A DNA stretch of 64,000 bases, from positions 92,807 to 156,806 of the forward strand of contig JAURVB010012387.1 of the NCBI GenBank assembly GCA_033002965.1, read 5' to 3'. The stretch's first letter is position 1; the number at the start of each line of letters is the position of its first letter. The DNA is from Piper betle (taxonomy: Eukaryota > Streptophyta > Magnoliopsida > Piperales > Piperaceae). Under the pieces are notes generated by a model. That model made no database searches and was not told the DNA's origin. It saw only the letters and a program-made list of their open reading frames with translations. The translations under genes and the position numbers were made by a program. Positions 1-12,833 of this stretch are shown here, piece by piece.

Positions 1-1330
1 GTGAATTCAAATCAAATCAAGCACACAATAATGACACTGAAAGAAAGAAAACACAAGGATTTTTAAGAGGTTCCAAACTCATACTCTTAACCAAATCATA
101 CGGTGAGTAGGTTTTCATAGCATCACTATGGTAACCAACCTGTGCAACTTAGAAGCAATAATAAGACCTCCTTCATAAGGAAGAAACTTTTACTTAAAAC
201 CCTCCTTCTCAAACACCCCTCAAGAGCCAAGAAAACTTGCATTCCTATCACCCTAGGAGCTCCAACAAGTCTTCCTACTCCAACACCAAGTACCAAAGAA
301 CTTTATAAGTACAAGCCTTCCATCTCAAGCACTTCTCGAATACCAAATATTCTTGTAACTAGCTTCAAACACTCTTAGAGGAACCACCACTTAAAACTAC
401 TCCTCCCTTCAGAAGCTTATACCTTGAACCAAGGGAGTCCTTCAAGCCAAACACCCTCATTCTCTAGGCCAATTGCTCACACACACACACTCCCCACACT
501 TAGGGACTTTACAAATCAGCTTAAATACACTTGAGAGAACTTCACTTACTCAAGTTTCTCCTTGGATATACAATCAAAGCATGCAAATACAAGCTAACAG
601 GTAAAACCAAGCCTAAACACAAACTTGATCTTCCCAAATTGATTTAAGGGAGTCTAATGGTTCAACATCATCCAAGGCATGTCAAAGTACTCCCCTTTGG
701 GCCCTATTTATAGATTTTTCTAGATTATCCAAAAATAGTAGTCATTGGAGTTTAAACCCTCCCAATTTACTTTTTCCAACGGCTAGTTTTGGGAATGTTT
801 TCATAACGATTGGCCGTCGAATGATCCACCGAGGACCTGTCTATCGTTCACTTAAAAATAGCCACGTTAGCTTTGGTTGCCAAACCCACAGCCAAAGCTT
901 AGCCAATGTTTACTATTTCAAAATCCTTGTGCTACATTAGCCCCAGGGCTTCAAGCTTCCTATTTCCAAACCCTCTTCAACTGTCAAACCCTTGACCGAA
1001 GCTTAGCCAAAGTCCTCCTTTACTCTTCACCATGTCATCTCTAGGTCTTTCAAGCACTTTGATTTTCAAACGCACAATTGAAGGTTAGCCAAAGCCTGAC
1101 ATTTCACGCTTATTGGCCAAGCCCTAGGTATTCGGTTGCCCAACCACTGATCGAAGATCAGTTGAAGGTCGCACTCCTTTCCTCTTTGGCTTGCAACTCA
1201 TGTCTTTGATTGTCAAAGTGTCACCGAAGTTTTCAGCATTTCAACACTTCATTTGCTTCTTCATTCTTGAACTTTTCATTTGATTGTTTGGTCTTCAAAA
1301 CTTATACTTAGAGAGTTTTGATGTAAAATC
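1..1330. repeat. Repeat-like non-coding tract
   Basis: AT-rich sequence with no convincing coding region; the short reading frame at 142-378 has no recognisable domain. Bases 1-95 resemble 11460-11555, the leader just before the Athila gag remnant, at roughly 70% by eye and in the same orientation. This suggests an LTR or leader fragment of a related element. The element type cannot be fixed from sequence alone. Confidence 0.35.
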
Positions 1331-1878
1331 CAAACTGTTGGTTAAGTATTTTTACGGCTTATTTGGCTTGGTTTGGCTTGGTTAGTATTTAGCCGATCCA
1401 ATTAAATCATCATAGTGCTAAGTGGGTCCTTGTGTGTTGTTGTGGACTTGGGCATTGGATGCATCTGCCATTGAGTTTTATCAAATTGGCCCCAATTGCC
1501 AAGTCGTGGCCTTGCTGTTTCATGTGTTTAGTTAGCTTAGGGTAGCTTGTTGTATTAGAGTCATGTTGCAAGCATCTTTGGCGTACCCTTTAGCTCTAGT
1601 CATGTACTAGTAGCTTTCCCGAGCCAATTCCATCTTTTTCCCCATTTTTTACCTCTAATTTCCCTATTTTCTTGCCATCTTGGGGTCCAATGCAACGATG
1701 TTGGGCCCCCAAAGCCACGGCGATGGCACGCGTGTGGCGCACCATGTGTGTGCTCAGCACTGTGGCGCTCATTAGTGAGTGCCTAACGAGCGTCGTTGCT
1801 TTGGCGCATAGTTAGGTTTTTTAAAAACCTAGCCTCCCCTCTCTTTTCTTCCCCATCTTTTCTCCTCTTCTCCTCCTT
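1331..1878. other. No recognisable feature
   Basis: I see no gene, RNA or clear repeat boundary here. A small GC-richer patch at about 1685-1800 and a pyrimidine-rich tract at 1830-1878 precede the LTR-like terminus at 1879. Confidence 0.4.
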
Positions 1879-4026
1879 TGTAACATCCCATGCCCGGTTC
1901 ATCCTTAAATCGAACTGAAATGTTATATTATTTAATATTATTATCTCTTAAGTTAATTATATTGCAAAACCACGCCCACAACACCTATTGCAAGTCCTTT
2001 TTTAGAGGCCAAAAGGGCCTAACAATGGTATAAGAGTTTAATTGGGGGCCCAAAGGGCCTAAGAGTTAGAATTATGTATCATAACATTTCATTATGATCA
2101 TTTTGGTATATTATTTGATACATTTTGCATATTAGACCATTATAAAAATTTATTTTTTATATAAAATTTGCACCTTTATTATTGTTTGGATTGCGTATTA
2201 TCTGCTTGTTGATTGTGCATGGTAAAACACTTTTTATATCATCTAATTAAGTTTATGACAATAAAAACATGTGAACATTATGAAATTTGGGTTACGTCCT
2301 TAGTCGCCAGATCGCATATAAATTATTAATCAATTAAATAAGAAACATAATAATAATTTTTGTGAGTGTTTAAATTTCAAACGAACCAACCGTGTGAACT
2401 TAATTAATTTCACAATGAAATTAATTAATTTATTAAATAAAAAAATTCAACTATTAAAAATTATTATTTGCACAGTTAGGTTAGGTGATTACAACATCTC
2501 AATTCGCTCCATTGGAGCCAATTAAATCCATCTGATTCAACATCTTTTAAGTTTCATATCTCGATTTGCATTAGTGATTTAATCTTTGGGTTGGCAATAA
2601 ATTTACTAACCAAATTAGATTATTTTAATAATGATTTAGATATTGTGTGACTATTGAGTATATAAAGATATCTCAAGTTTAGGTGCCTAGATCCTAGGCA
2701 CGCCAACGTCTTTTTGTTATCTCAATTTTGTAGGTTTAAGCCGAGATGATGTTCCTAATATGCCAACATCACACTTATGATTTCAGCACATGGTGTATTA
2801 ACCTCTTCAGTTTATTGCATGATATTAGATTTCATGTGCGAGAACGATTATCAAATTAGATTAGATCAGTATGTGTTTATTTAGTTTCCTGTTACATGTC
2901 ATGCATCCATGCTGCATCTAGGGTTGTTCATGCATTCCACACATTCATCACACAGAAGTGTGTAGTGTTAAGTGTTTAAAATATATAATATTTCCCTATG
3001 TTTTTAATATGATTTTGTACTTCTCGGGTATAAACATTATTAATTAAGTAATATTTTACTTTATTTTTAGTTAATTAATATTTTAATATATATGCTTAAT
3101 TTTGATGTTTTAATGCAGAAAAAGATGATTAAATTAAGCTTTGGAAATGATTGGTCATGATACTCGGCTCCACCCAATGGCTAAAATTCATGGTGTTCAA
3201 TGGAGTCGAACAGTTGGAAACTTGAAGGGACATTATAATTAATTAGACTACATCGATTTGTGAACACCCTCTTCGAATTCTTATATCTCCACTTCTATAT
3301 AAAGGGGTGGTCATTTGTTGTTGATCATATCTCATCTCTTGGTTTCAGAGTGTAGTGAATGTAGTAGTTTTAGTTTTTGTAATTCCTTTTTCTTTTATAA
3401 TAAAAATTAGTTTGTTCTTTATAATGTTTTCTATTTTTTATTATGGAGTAGTCTTATATTTCGTTATAGAGAAGAATGGAACTTAACATGATTTAATTTA
3501 ATTCATTTCACCTCTTACTCTTTTATTCATTCGGATTATTTGAATTATCATGTTCTAAATGCTAAGAGTAGATTGATAACATATTTCTTAGATCATAAGG
3601 TTTAATTAGATTTCGGGATAAATTAATTAGATTAGTCAATGATAATTCATCATACGACAAGTCTTTTGACTTGTTTGTCGTTGTGGTCGGGAGATACACA
3701 ACATCGTATGCGATTGTAAGGCAATTCTTAATGCATTATTTTGTTGATTAATCAATTATTACCTGGAGGTAGAAATTGAGGCAAAATAATAGAAGCATGA
3801 AGTAGCGGGAGCCACTATGTCATATAATTATCCTAGATCGACAATCCGAGGGAATAAAAGATAAGAGTAAGATTTGATGAAGATTAAATTCATGTTAAGG
3901 AAATTTGATTCTAGAACGAGTTTTGCTTTTTATTTAAGTTATTATTTAGATTTTGTTAAGTCAATTTTTTCTGTTTTGTTCTTAATTTTATTTTCTTTAA
4001 TTAATTTAAGAAAATTCATCTCTCTG
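1879..4026 (-). repeat. Chromovirus-like LTR fragment containing a nested LTR C
   Basis: The sequence at 1879 begins TGTAACATCCC, the reverse complement of the U5 end typical of the LTRs in this window (GGGGTGTTACA). This is therefore probably the U5 end of a minus-strand LTR. It is interrupted at 2966 by LTR C and seems to resume near 4027 with the AAATTTGACTC region shared with the other LTRs. The assignment rests on terminal similarity and block order. Confidence 0.4.
2966..4026 (+). repeat. LTR C, copy 1 (truncated solo LTR)
   Basis: It begins TGTTAAGTGTTTAAA and is collinear and nearly identical with 19584-20665 for about 1.05 kb. It carries a TATA-like CTATATAAAGGGG near 3295 and an AT-rich region with AATAAAA near 3400, as expected of an LTR promoter and polyadenylation zone. 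About 85 bp at the right end of copy 2 are missing here. The 90-codon frame at 3874-4146 runs across the broken end and is not a gene. The superfamily is not identified. Confidence 0.65.
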
Positions 4027-5680
4027 GGAAGAAACAGAGGAGGTCGGGGAAAAACAAAGGGTTCGTTTCGTAATAAAAATTTGACTCACTCTCGACTCGA
4101 GTTAATATTACAAAATATATCCAAAAAATATAAAAAAATACAATAAAATATTATAAAATAAAATAATTGAGTTTTAACTTGAATAACATACTCTAAACTT
4201 AATAACCCACACAAAACTAATAACGTCACTAGCTGGCAGAGGGCGGCCAACGACAAGGTCGCCAACGGTGTGGTGGCACGACAAAACGGAGGGGTATGGG
4301 GCGATCGGTCGGTTAGGGAAGAAAAAGAGGAGAAGGTCAGGGAAAAGAAATGGGTAGTTTCGTAATAAAAATTTGACTCTTTACTCGAGTCTATATTACG
4401 AAATACATCCTAAAAAATATTTTTAAAAAATAGTAAAATACCATAAAATAAAATAATTGAGTTCTAACTTGAATAACATACTCTAAACCTAATAACCCAC
4501 AAAAAACTAATTCATTTTGTAATATTAATTCAAAGTCGGGAGTGAGTTAAATGTTTATTACAAAATTTCCATTGCTCTTTCCTTCCCCCTCTGTTTTGCC
4601 GCTACCGCCCCCACCACTGGTGGCCTCGCCACTAGCGACCTTGCCGCCCGCCGCTCGCTGCCTTCCCGACTCTTCCCCAAGCCTGGACGGCGTACACCCG
4701 GGGTCGCCGTGCAACACAGCCAAGCGGCCCCTCTGCAATATTACAAAATAAATTATATATATATATAATAATTTTGTAATAAAAACTTAACTCATTCCCA
4801 ACAAGAGTCAAGTTTTTATCAGGAAATTATTTTTATATTTTTTAAATTTATTTCATAATATTAACTCTAGTCGGAAGCAAGTCAATTTTTTATTACAAAA
4901 TTATGTTATATATTTTTTAAATTTTATTTTGTAATATTAACTCGAGTCGGGATGAGTCAAGCTTTTATTATGAAATAAAATTTTTAAAAAATAAACTAAT
5001 TCTTTCAATTAAAAAATAAATTTATTTCATAATATTGACTCGAGTCTGTAGCGAGTCAAGTTTTTATTACGAAATTACTTTATTTTTTAATTTATTTTAT
5101 AATATTGACTCGAGTTGAGAGTGAGTCAAGTTTTTATTATAAAATTATTTTATTTTATTCTTAAAATTTATTTCTTATTATTGACACAATTCGAGAGCAA
5201 GTTAAATTTTTATTACGAAATTATTTTATTTTATTTTTTAAATTTTATTTTGTAATATTAACTCAAGTGGAGAGCGAATCGGGGGAAAATGACTCAATTG
5301 CAATTTCGTAATAAAAAATTTACTCGCTCTCGATTAAAGTTAATATTACAAAATAAATCCCAAAAATATAAAAAATACAGTAAAATAACATAACATAAAA
5401 TAATCTAGTTCTAATGGATTATTTTATTCTATGGTATTTTACTTTATTTTTTCATATTTTTTGTGATTTATTTCATAATATTGACACAAGTCAGGCTCGA
5501 GTCAAGTTTTTATTTTAAAACTATCCCTCTCAAAAAATATGAAAAAATAGCGTAAAATACCATAAAATAAAATAATTCATTAGAATTTGATTATTTTATT
5601 TTTTAAAAATTTTTTAAAATTTTTTGGGATTTATTTCGTAATATTGACTCGAGTGAGAAAGTTAAATTTTTATTACCCCT
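4027..5680. repeat. LTR-derived AT-rich repeat array
   Basis: The tract contains about a dozen imperfect copies of one core: GTAATATT, then GACTCGAGTC with a few variable bases, then GAGTCAAG and TTTTTATTACGAAATT. Plus-oriented cores lie near 4855, 4935, 5035, 5100, 5175, 5257, 5475 and 5640, mostly 65-100 bp apart between 4855 and 5257. Inverted cores lie near 4070, 4365 and 5320. The same core occurs once in the LTRs near 21330 and 39945, so the array appears to be an amplified piece of an LTR. It is non-coding. Confidence 0.7.
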
Positions 5681-6204
5681 GTGCATTTCCTCCTCCCTCC
5701 CTATTTCGCCGATGACTGTTTTTCCGTCCTTGTACCCCGACAACCTCGCCGCCCACCGCCTCTTCACCAGAATCCCTCCCCTGTTTTGCTTCCGTTGTTT
5801 CTCCCGGGACACTGCGCAGCACAGCCGGGGTCGAGGGTGAGTCCGAAACAGGGGAGTCTGGTGAAACAGGTGGACCAGCGATGCCGGCATTGTGCTCCGC
5901 GACTACCTCCTCACTAAACCCCTCGCTGACGCCTCCCACCTTCATCCCGCCGTCGCTGGTCACTGTGTCGCGGGAAGAACGACTCGCCTGTGTCGGGCGC
6001 GGCTTGGCCGGAGTAGAGCAAGGCAATGGCGTGGGGGGCGGGGGTGTGACGAGGGCTGGCCGTGACATGGCCGGGGGGAGGTGGTGGGCTGGACGAGGGC
6101 TGGTCAGACGAGGGCTGGCCGAACGAGGGCGGCCGGACGGTGGGTGGGTGGTGGGGGGGGGGTTGGAGTTATTTTCTAGCCATTGGATGGTGATCCAATG
6201 GCTA
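5681..6204. repeat. GC-rich LTR-type block ending in a hairpin
   Basis: This GC-rich block is pyrimidine-rich on the left and purine-rich on the right. It resembles the GC-rich blocks inside the LTRs at 20740-21300, 39970-40680 and 49140-49840. It gives long proline-, arginine- and glycine-rich frames on both strands (for example minus 5673-6266), which are compositional artefacts. It ends with a perfect 12-bp inverted repeat (6177-6188 with 6193-6204) around a 4-base loop. Confidence 0.5.
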
Positions 6205-7330
6205 GGATCAAACTGCAGTACAGAAGCTATAATAGACCAAAATGTGACCATCCATACATAAATCAAATACCAAAGCCAATTCTAAATATCCTCGCCCAAA
6301 AATAAACTAAAATAAAGAATGAAAATAAATCACACAACACTAAAAGATCAAAGCACAACAATATTCAACCCAAGCGTGTTTGGGAAGTCGTCATCATTTC
6401 CGAATGCCCGCTTGCCACCCCAAAGGATCCATACCTATGTATATATAAGAAAACCATCAGCAACGAATGTCATTGGCCCCAAAATAATTATATACAATAT
6501 TGGCAAATGAGTTCATAAGCTCATGAAAAGGTAAATATAACAATACTCCAACTAATAACACTCCCAACAAGGAACTTACACAAGCATGCAAATGCATTGT
6601 CTCTCCTTATGACGGAGTTTGACATATATGCCATAGTGGGTGTCTTCCCCTTAGAGAGTTTAACATATTCCCTAGTTGGTGTCTCTCCCCTTACGGAGCA
6701 TGATTTTTTCCCAGGTGGGTGTCTCTCCTCTTACGAAGTCTTGCATATTCCTTAGCATGTGTTTCTTCCCTTATGAAGTCCGACGTACTCCCTAATTCCT
6801 TCACAGGAGCCAAATAATAATAACCACAGGCTCCTCAACAAGTAGTCAAATAACAACCATGTAAATCTCCATCCTTCATATCACACAAAATTTGCAAATA
6901 TACATATAAAATAAGCTTGGATAAGGAATATTATAATTAATAGGCCAAAGGGCTACTTGCAGCAAATCTTTGTTTGAAAACAACTCAAGGGCTCTCATCT
7001 TTGAAGAATATTAATCATGGAAATCAAGAGCTGCCTGAATTATGTGGATTATGATAAAGTCACTGCTTAATTCATCCTATGATATCAAATTTAATTTGAT
7101 AGAGCAGAGTGATAAAACAAGGCAAACTCTAAAATATGTGTGATCCAAGTTGCAAACTTTACTCTAGCAGCAAGTGCAAACTCCGAAACCTGAAACAATA
7201 AAAAACCATCTCAATTAGCAGGCAAATCAAGACATAGAAACAAAGGTAAATGATTACCAATAAATAACTAAAGAACAAGCACCAATAATGTCAATCAAGT
7301 GCCCAAACATGAGAAAAATATCACATAAAT
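6205..7330 (-). repeat. LTR-like non-coding tract
   Basis: No gene is visible. The segment near 6450-6500 (CAGCAACGAATGTCATTGG and flanks) resembles sequences at 17900, 22935 and 56230 in minus-strand LTRs of families A and B, so the tract is probably a decayed LTR in that orientation. Local repeats occur at 6600-6800, where a phrase built on CTCCCCTTACGGAG recurs about four times every 60 bp. Confidence 0.4.
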
Positions 7331-7645
7331 ATGTGTGGCATGGTATGTTGGGTTAGTCAGGTTTGACCCTTCTTGCCATGATTTATGTATGGCATGGTAT
7401 GTCGTTTGCCATCCTTAGCCTCCGACAACATCGGTACCGTGTTGAGCGCTTCGTGCTCGGCCACTTTAATTTTGGTTTGGTCAAGTCTATTCTAGTTAGA
7501 GGTTAGGACCGAGTCCCTCTCATGTCTAGAGTGTGTTTGTTACTTGTTCGGAACCCTCTTGGTTGATCCTAGCTCCTCTAGGATCCACAGAATGGTTACC
7601 AAGTCTTCCTATCTGCCCTAAGGTGAAAATCCAAGGTGCACGATG
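7331..7645. repeat. Left copy of a dispersed direct repeat
   Basis: This segment aligns in the same orientation with 17540-17845. Shared landmarks are a GGCATGGTATG-like start, the GTCCCTC...TCTAGAGTGTG stretch, a GATCCTAGCTCC-like stretch and a final AGGTGCA. Identity is moderate. The pair brackets the Athila-containing interval, but I cannot show that the copies are its LTRs. Confidence 0.45.
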
Positions 7646-10600
7646 TCTGTTTCTGGTGCAAAGGCATTGTTGGCTTCTATTTTGGCCAATAAATAGAATC
7701 TGAGTTCCACCATTTCTAACACTTTTGTTCCTTTGCTTCCTTCATCTCCGTCTTGCTTCCCCTACCTTCCAAGGCTCATGCAGCCTTTCCTAGGCTCCTC
7801 CTAGCGCAGCCTAGCCACCTAGGGTCGGAGGTCTTGCGAAGCCCCAAGAAACCTACTCTTAGTCCCCTTGGAGGTAAAGTCCTGACCATCGTGCCTCCTT
7901 GTGATTTGTTGACATTGATTGCATGTCGGTGGCTTGTTTTTTATTTTTATGATATTTTTTACAAATAGATATAGTTTCTAGGTGTCTATATAAATTTGTT
8001 TACTCACATTTGAGGATGTATAAAAATACATATGTATTTCTATGTTTACTACTATCATGATCTTACACTGTTTCACCATAAAAATTATAACATGCTGCAT
8101 AGATGTCCTATTTGCATGATTTAGGTCTTATTACAGTCAGAATACATAGATCTACATATTTTCAGTTGTGCACTTCTTCTGTTATGGTGTCTAAAGGCAT
8201 GAAAGGAGCCAAACTTGGCAAAAGTTGATAGCTTTCATGGTTCCAATGACCATGCCGCCACTTTCCCCAATTTTTACTCCATGATGTAGCAAGCTTTTTG
8301 AGTCATCCCTACTCTTGTTGTTTTCTATAGACATTAAATATCTCCTTGAAAAACACTAATCCTAATCTAACCACCTAAAGTATATGAACAAAACCCCTAA
8401 CTAGGTGTTGTGCATGTTGCTCTGTGTGACTGTGCTGCTATGTTCTAAGATTGGGTCCCTTCGGGAGCATCCTTAAATACATTAATAAAATCTATAATAT
8501 TTATGTAATGACTCCCAAAATTTATAAAATAAATGTGTCAATTTTGGGGGTTCAATAAAAATCATTTAGATTGTTTTCTTGGTTGGTGATCCATATTGTG
8601 CAGGAATGATGGGTGAAACCCTAGTTCATTGGGTCCGAATGTAAAATCTGAAAATATAGGCAAATGATGATGGATTTGGATGAAATTTATCCCACACATT
8701 AGGATTTGCCCTAGTAGCATAATATCAAATTTTAGAGTAATTGGCCTAATAGATTAAGAGTTAGGAATTTCCCAAGCCCAATAGGTCCACCCAAGCTCTA
8801 GAAAAAGCCTACCGATACCTTCCACTCCCTAGCTCACAGAATCATAAATCCTTAAGTTTTTGACCTGAAATTTCTCTGAGCTCAAGCCCATAGTGTTGTA
8901 TAACTACCCCCATTGATCTAGGCCCATTTGTAATTTGAAAGACTAGGAACATCCTTTAAGCAAATCAGTGCGTGGCTTAGGAACACTGTTCCTAGCACCA
9001 TAAGTCAGCCTCACTGGGCCTCGTTCACCATGATCGTAAATATTCTCCATAAGCCTTAGAGTGTCAGGACCCATTGGTAAAAATTTTAGGCCATTTTGAT
9101 ATTGTTTGGCCTATCAAAAAAATTGTCTAGTAAACCCATTTGATAAAATCCTAGTATTGGACAAGACCGACTTTATAAACATGAAACCCTGAACAGGATT
9201 AAGCCACTTAATATGGTTTAACACTTAATTTAAACACCTAATTAAGATAATTAAGTGTCTTCTTTGAGTGTGCATGTGTGGAGGCTTTGTCTTGATATGT
9301 GTTTTGATGTATTCGTATCCTTATTCAATTCCATCTTTGCGCTAGGTTTCGTGGATTGAGCTCACCGATGTAGAATATAAAGCTCCACTCATCTAGATCC
9401 ATAGGACACATTTGCTTCTCCTCTGCTTGACTCCTTGAGTGATGAGTTTTAGCCATGTTTTAGCTCTTTTGGAAGTCTTCCCATTTGCCAGTATTGTATT
9501 TATTGGTAGTCATTTTAGCACCGATACTAACATATTTTTTGTATCATATAAGGTGAGGTTCCCTAACATTGGTCGGCTTAGGCGCATGGATCTGGTGGCT
9601 CAATGGTGGCGGCAGGGGCTCCTGTGATGTGTTTATCTTTATGTATTTGGGACTTATGATGAATGACTCTATGACGGGCATGTGGCTATATTCATGTGAA
9701 CCATTTATGATTTTGGGAGTATTATGCCATGATGTTTGTGCATGCATGTTTACTTTGTTATAGTCTTATTTTATTATCATGGACCAATTAAACTTCGGGA
9801 CAGGGCTAACTATCGCCTGCATGTTATATAAGCCCCAGAGTCCTAGATCATGACGAAGAGGAAATTCAGGTACACTAAACGTATTTGGTTGTAGGTGTGT
9901 GTGAGTGTAAGAGTAATGTGAGTAGGAGGAGCAAATAGATCATACTGCTTGAATTATGGTATGAAGCCTTAGGATCAGATGATGTTGTGTTATTTATTTA
10001 ATGCTCTTGCAGGTATGTGGAATAGGAACTACAACCCAATGTTTAAATACTGCGCACTCATCTGCATATAAGTAATTAAGTCACCTAATTCAATCACTTG
10101 AACTAAGTAGTAAGAAATGGATCATGTCATTGCATGTAACCTCAAAACTCTAACAAACACCTCTTCTATATTTAGGAGTGATCATTTGTACCTGTATAGC
10201 CACCACTCATAGTCACAGGGGAAGTTCTACCTCTGTTGTAACTAAGTGTGATCATATAAAATTCTTAAGTCGAAGATCCATCCTATGTAGCATAAACTAT
10301 GCATGTATTCTATGTAAGCCCAATATGGTGTTCATCTTATGCCTCTTGGAGGGTTGAGATTTGCTTCTGTGAAGCATGTACACGATAGTTCAACGAGTAG
10401 CTTCCAACTTATAATATCACGATTCGGTCCTCCCTTCAAACTAAATTGTCGTTTTACAATGTGCATGCCTATAAAATAACTAAAAATAACATGAGTCAAT
10501 AATAATAAAACATACAAAAGTCTCATAATAAACCATATGTCAAATCAGAAAATATAATGACCACCTATTAAAATAATAAATAATCAACTTGTGTCTCAAA

Positions 10601-11380
10601 ATGAGAGTCAAAACACATAAATAAATAATGTTAAAAAATATAAAAAAATCCAAAAACACAACAATGCTATGACATGATACTATCCACTAAAAGAAACCTA
10701 AGGAATCACAAATCATATGAAACAAATTAAAATGAACAAGAATGAAGTGAAACAAAGTAATTGGCAACAATACCTATACTAGAATTTTTGAAAAGGAACC
10801 AAACTAGAGATTTTTTAATATTTTATTGATTAGAAGTAGAAATATTATAAATGACAAAATACAGACAAAAAAATGAAAAATTATTGAACATGAGTCGTAA
10901 CAGTGAAGTATAATAGGGAAAAGATATACATGCATGTGCTGGTGATTGCCCTCCTCCCAATCTGCGACAGTAAGTAGGTTCAACATGTTTTAGGGTGGAG
11001 ATCATGGTGGAGGTGCTAGTTAATGATGATGCACAACAATTAGCCAAAAAGCTCTAGAAAGGTGGTAGCTAAACAGATTATTATTGTTAGGACTTTTCGG
11101 CATTCCTAAAGGTGTCTATTTGGAAACGGGCTAACTAAGATAACTAAATAAACAAGGTAGATCCTCACAATTGTTAAACCCTTATAAGATCACAAAATTT
11201 GACAAATAGTGGAAACGATTTTGCACAAGGAAGACTAAACCAATAAGTAGAAATAAGAGCTATTAAAAGAAAATTGAAATCTAAATAAGTATGGTGTGAG
11301 AGGTAATAAACACAAGTTCATACTCATCAGGTACTTACTTTGGCGAAGCAATCAAATTATATAAATCTCTAAGTGCTCTA
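7646..11380. other. Gene-free interval
   Basis: No supportable gene or RNA. The sequence near 8505 (TGTAATGACTCCC) resembles an LTR-type start and the following kilobase is repeat-like, but no partner copy lies in the window. The short frames at 7753-7968, 9439-9763 and 10332-11047 carry no recognisable domain. Confidence 0.4.
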
Positions 11381-11554
11381 AGTGGCCTTGACGTTGTTCT
11401 CTTCGTTGTTTAAAGTAATCAAGGCAAAGACAAGAGAACTAAATGAAGTGTTTAACAAAGTGAATCAAAATGAAAAGAAGCACACAAAGAAAGAAGGGAA
11501 GAGAGAAGGCACAAGAGATTTTTCAAGAGATTCGAAACTCCTACTCATTTTTCT

Positions 11555-12329
11555 AGCAATTACAATAGGAATCAAAATAACCCTTACTCCAACATCTATA
11601 ATCCAGATAGGAGAAATCATTCAAATTTTGGATGGGGAACAAATCAAGTTGGTGATAAGAAACTGCATGCTCAAGCGCAGGAGCTACCAGGATTTCAAGA
11701 CCACACACAGGATAGGATGCAACCACCTATTGAAAAAAAAATGTCAATGGAAGAAATATTCATGCATTTTATGGAGATTCAGCAACAACAAATGCAGACA
11801 AAAGAAGTTTCCATTAGAAACTTTGAGAACCATTTGGGACAATTAGTAAGTGCTCTAAACAATAGATCACCCAGAAGACTCCCAAGTGACACAAAAGTGG
11901 CAAGAATGGATGAAGGTAAAGAGTGCAAGCAATAGAGTTGAGAAGCAGAAAGGAATTGCCTATCCCCTACAAGCACCAAAAGCAAGTAAGTGATAAAAAT
12001 GAATGCCCAGACATGGAAGAAGATAATGATGATGGATGGGTGGAAGTACATAAATCAGTTCTTCAGCCTAAACAAGCAAAGTATGTGCAAAACTTCCTTA
12101 TCCACAGAGGCAACAAAAGCACAAGATGAATCAAAAGTTCCAAGAATTCCTGATCATTTTCAGGAAGGAGACCATAAACATTCCTTTTGCCGAGGCATTA
12201 GAGCAAATGTCTAACTATGCAAGATTCATGAAATATATCTTGTCTAAGAAGAAGCGGCTAGAGGAGTTTGAAATAGTGATACTCCATGAAGAGTGTAGTG
12301 TAATGTTACAGAATAAACTATCCCCATAA
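11555..12329 (+). pseudogene. Athila gag C-terminal remnant
   Basis: Translation from about 11557 gives NNPYSNIYNPDRRNHSN, then GWGTNQVGD, a glutamine-rich stretch, and NFENHLGQLVSALNNR, the standard C-terminal part of Athila gag. After stops and a frame change near 11935-12120 it resumes at 12126-12329 with INIPFAEALEQM and ILSKKKRLEEFE, the region just before the protease. The N-terminal two thirds of gag are absent. It is non-functional. Confidence 0.8.
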
Positions 12330-12344
12330 TTGAAGGATACAAGG

Positions 12345-12740
12345 AGGCTCATTATTTCTTGTTCCATTGGATTAAACTTTTCATGTAAAGCCCTTTATGA
12401 TCTGGGTGCTAGCAACAACTTGATGTCATTGTCCATCTACAAAAAATTGGGATTAGGAGAGGTAAAGCCTACGACAATAAAATTATAGTTGGCAGAAAGT
12501 TCTTACATCCTTCGAAAAGGAGAAATTGAGAACATACTGGTAAAGGTAGATAAATTCATCTTCCCAACTAACTTTGTTATATTGGATATGGAAGAAGACA
12601 AGGATGTCCCAATCATCATGGGCGGCCATTTCTTGCAACAGGAAGAACCTTGATTAATGTGGCCATAGGAACACTGACCATGAGAATGAATGATGAACAA
12701 GTAATGTTTAACATCTTCAAAGTCGTGAAATACTCCAGAG
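12345..12740 (+). pseudogene. Athila aspartic protease remnant
   Basis: The translation contains ALYDLGASNNLMSLSIYKKLG; DLGAS is the active-site motif of retropepsin-like proteases in this lineage. It continues through VKVDKFIFPTNFVILDMEEDKD and PIIMGGHF, which is normally followed by FLATG. Stops are present near 12488 and a frame slip follows the PIIMGG stretch near 12620-12650. In a working element this domain would cut the Gag-Pol polyprotein. Here it is dead. Confidence 0.8.
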
Positions 12741-12833
12741 ACTACTTATGATTGTTTTGCAGTTAATGTTATCAAATAAGCAATCACAGAAGTCCCAGAA
12801 AGAAGCCAATTCTCTGACCCTCTTGAACACATA

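Noticed and set aside
3874..4146. A 90-codon frame, hydrophobic at its start
   Set aside because: It spans the broken right end of LTR C and the start of the LTR-derived array; the corresponding part of copy 2 at 20500-20670 is non-coding LTR.
5673..6266. A 197-codon minus-strand frame rich in Pro, Ser and Arg, and overlapping plus frames
   Set aside because: It lies in the GC-rich LTR-type block, has no domain, and comparable long frames occur on the opposite strand; composition explains it.
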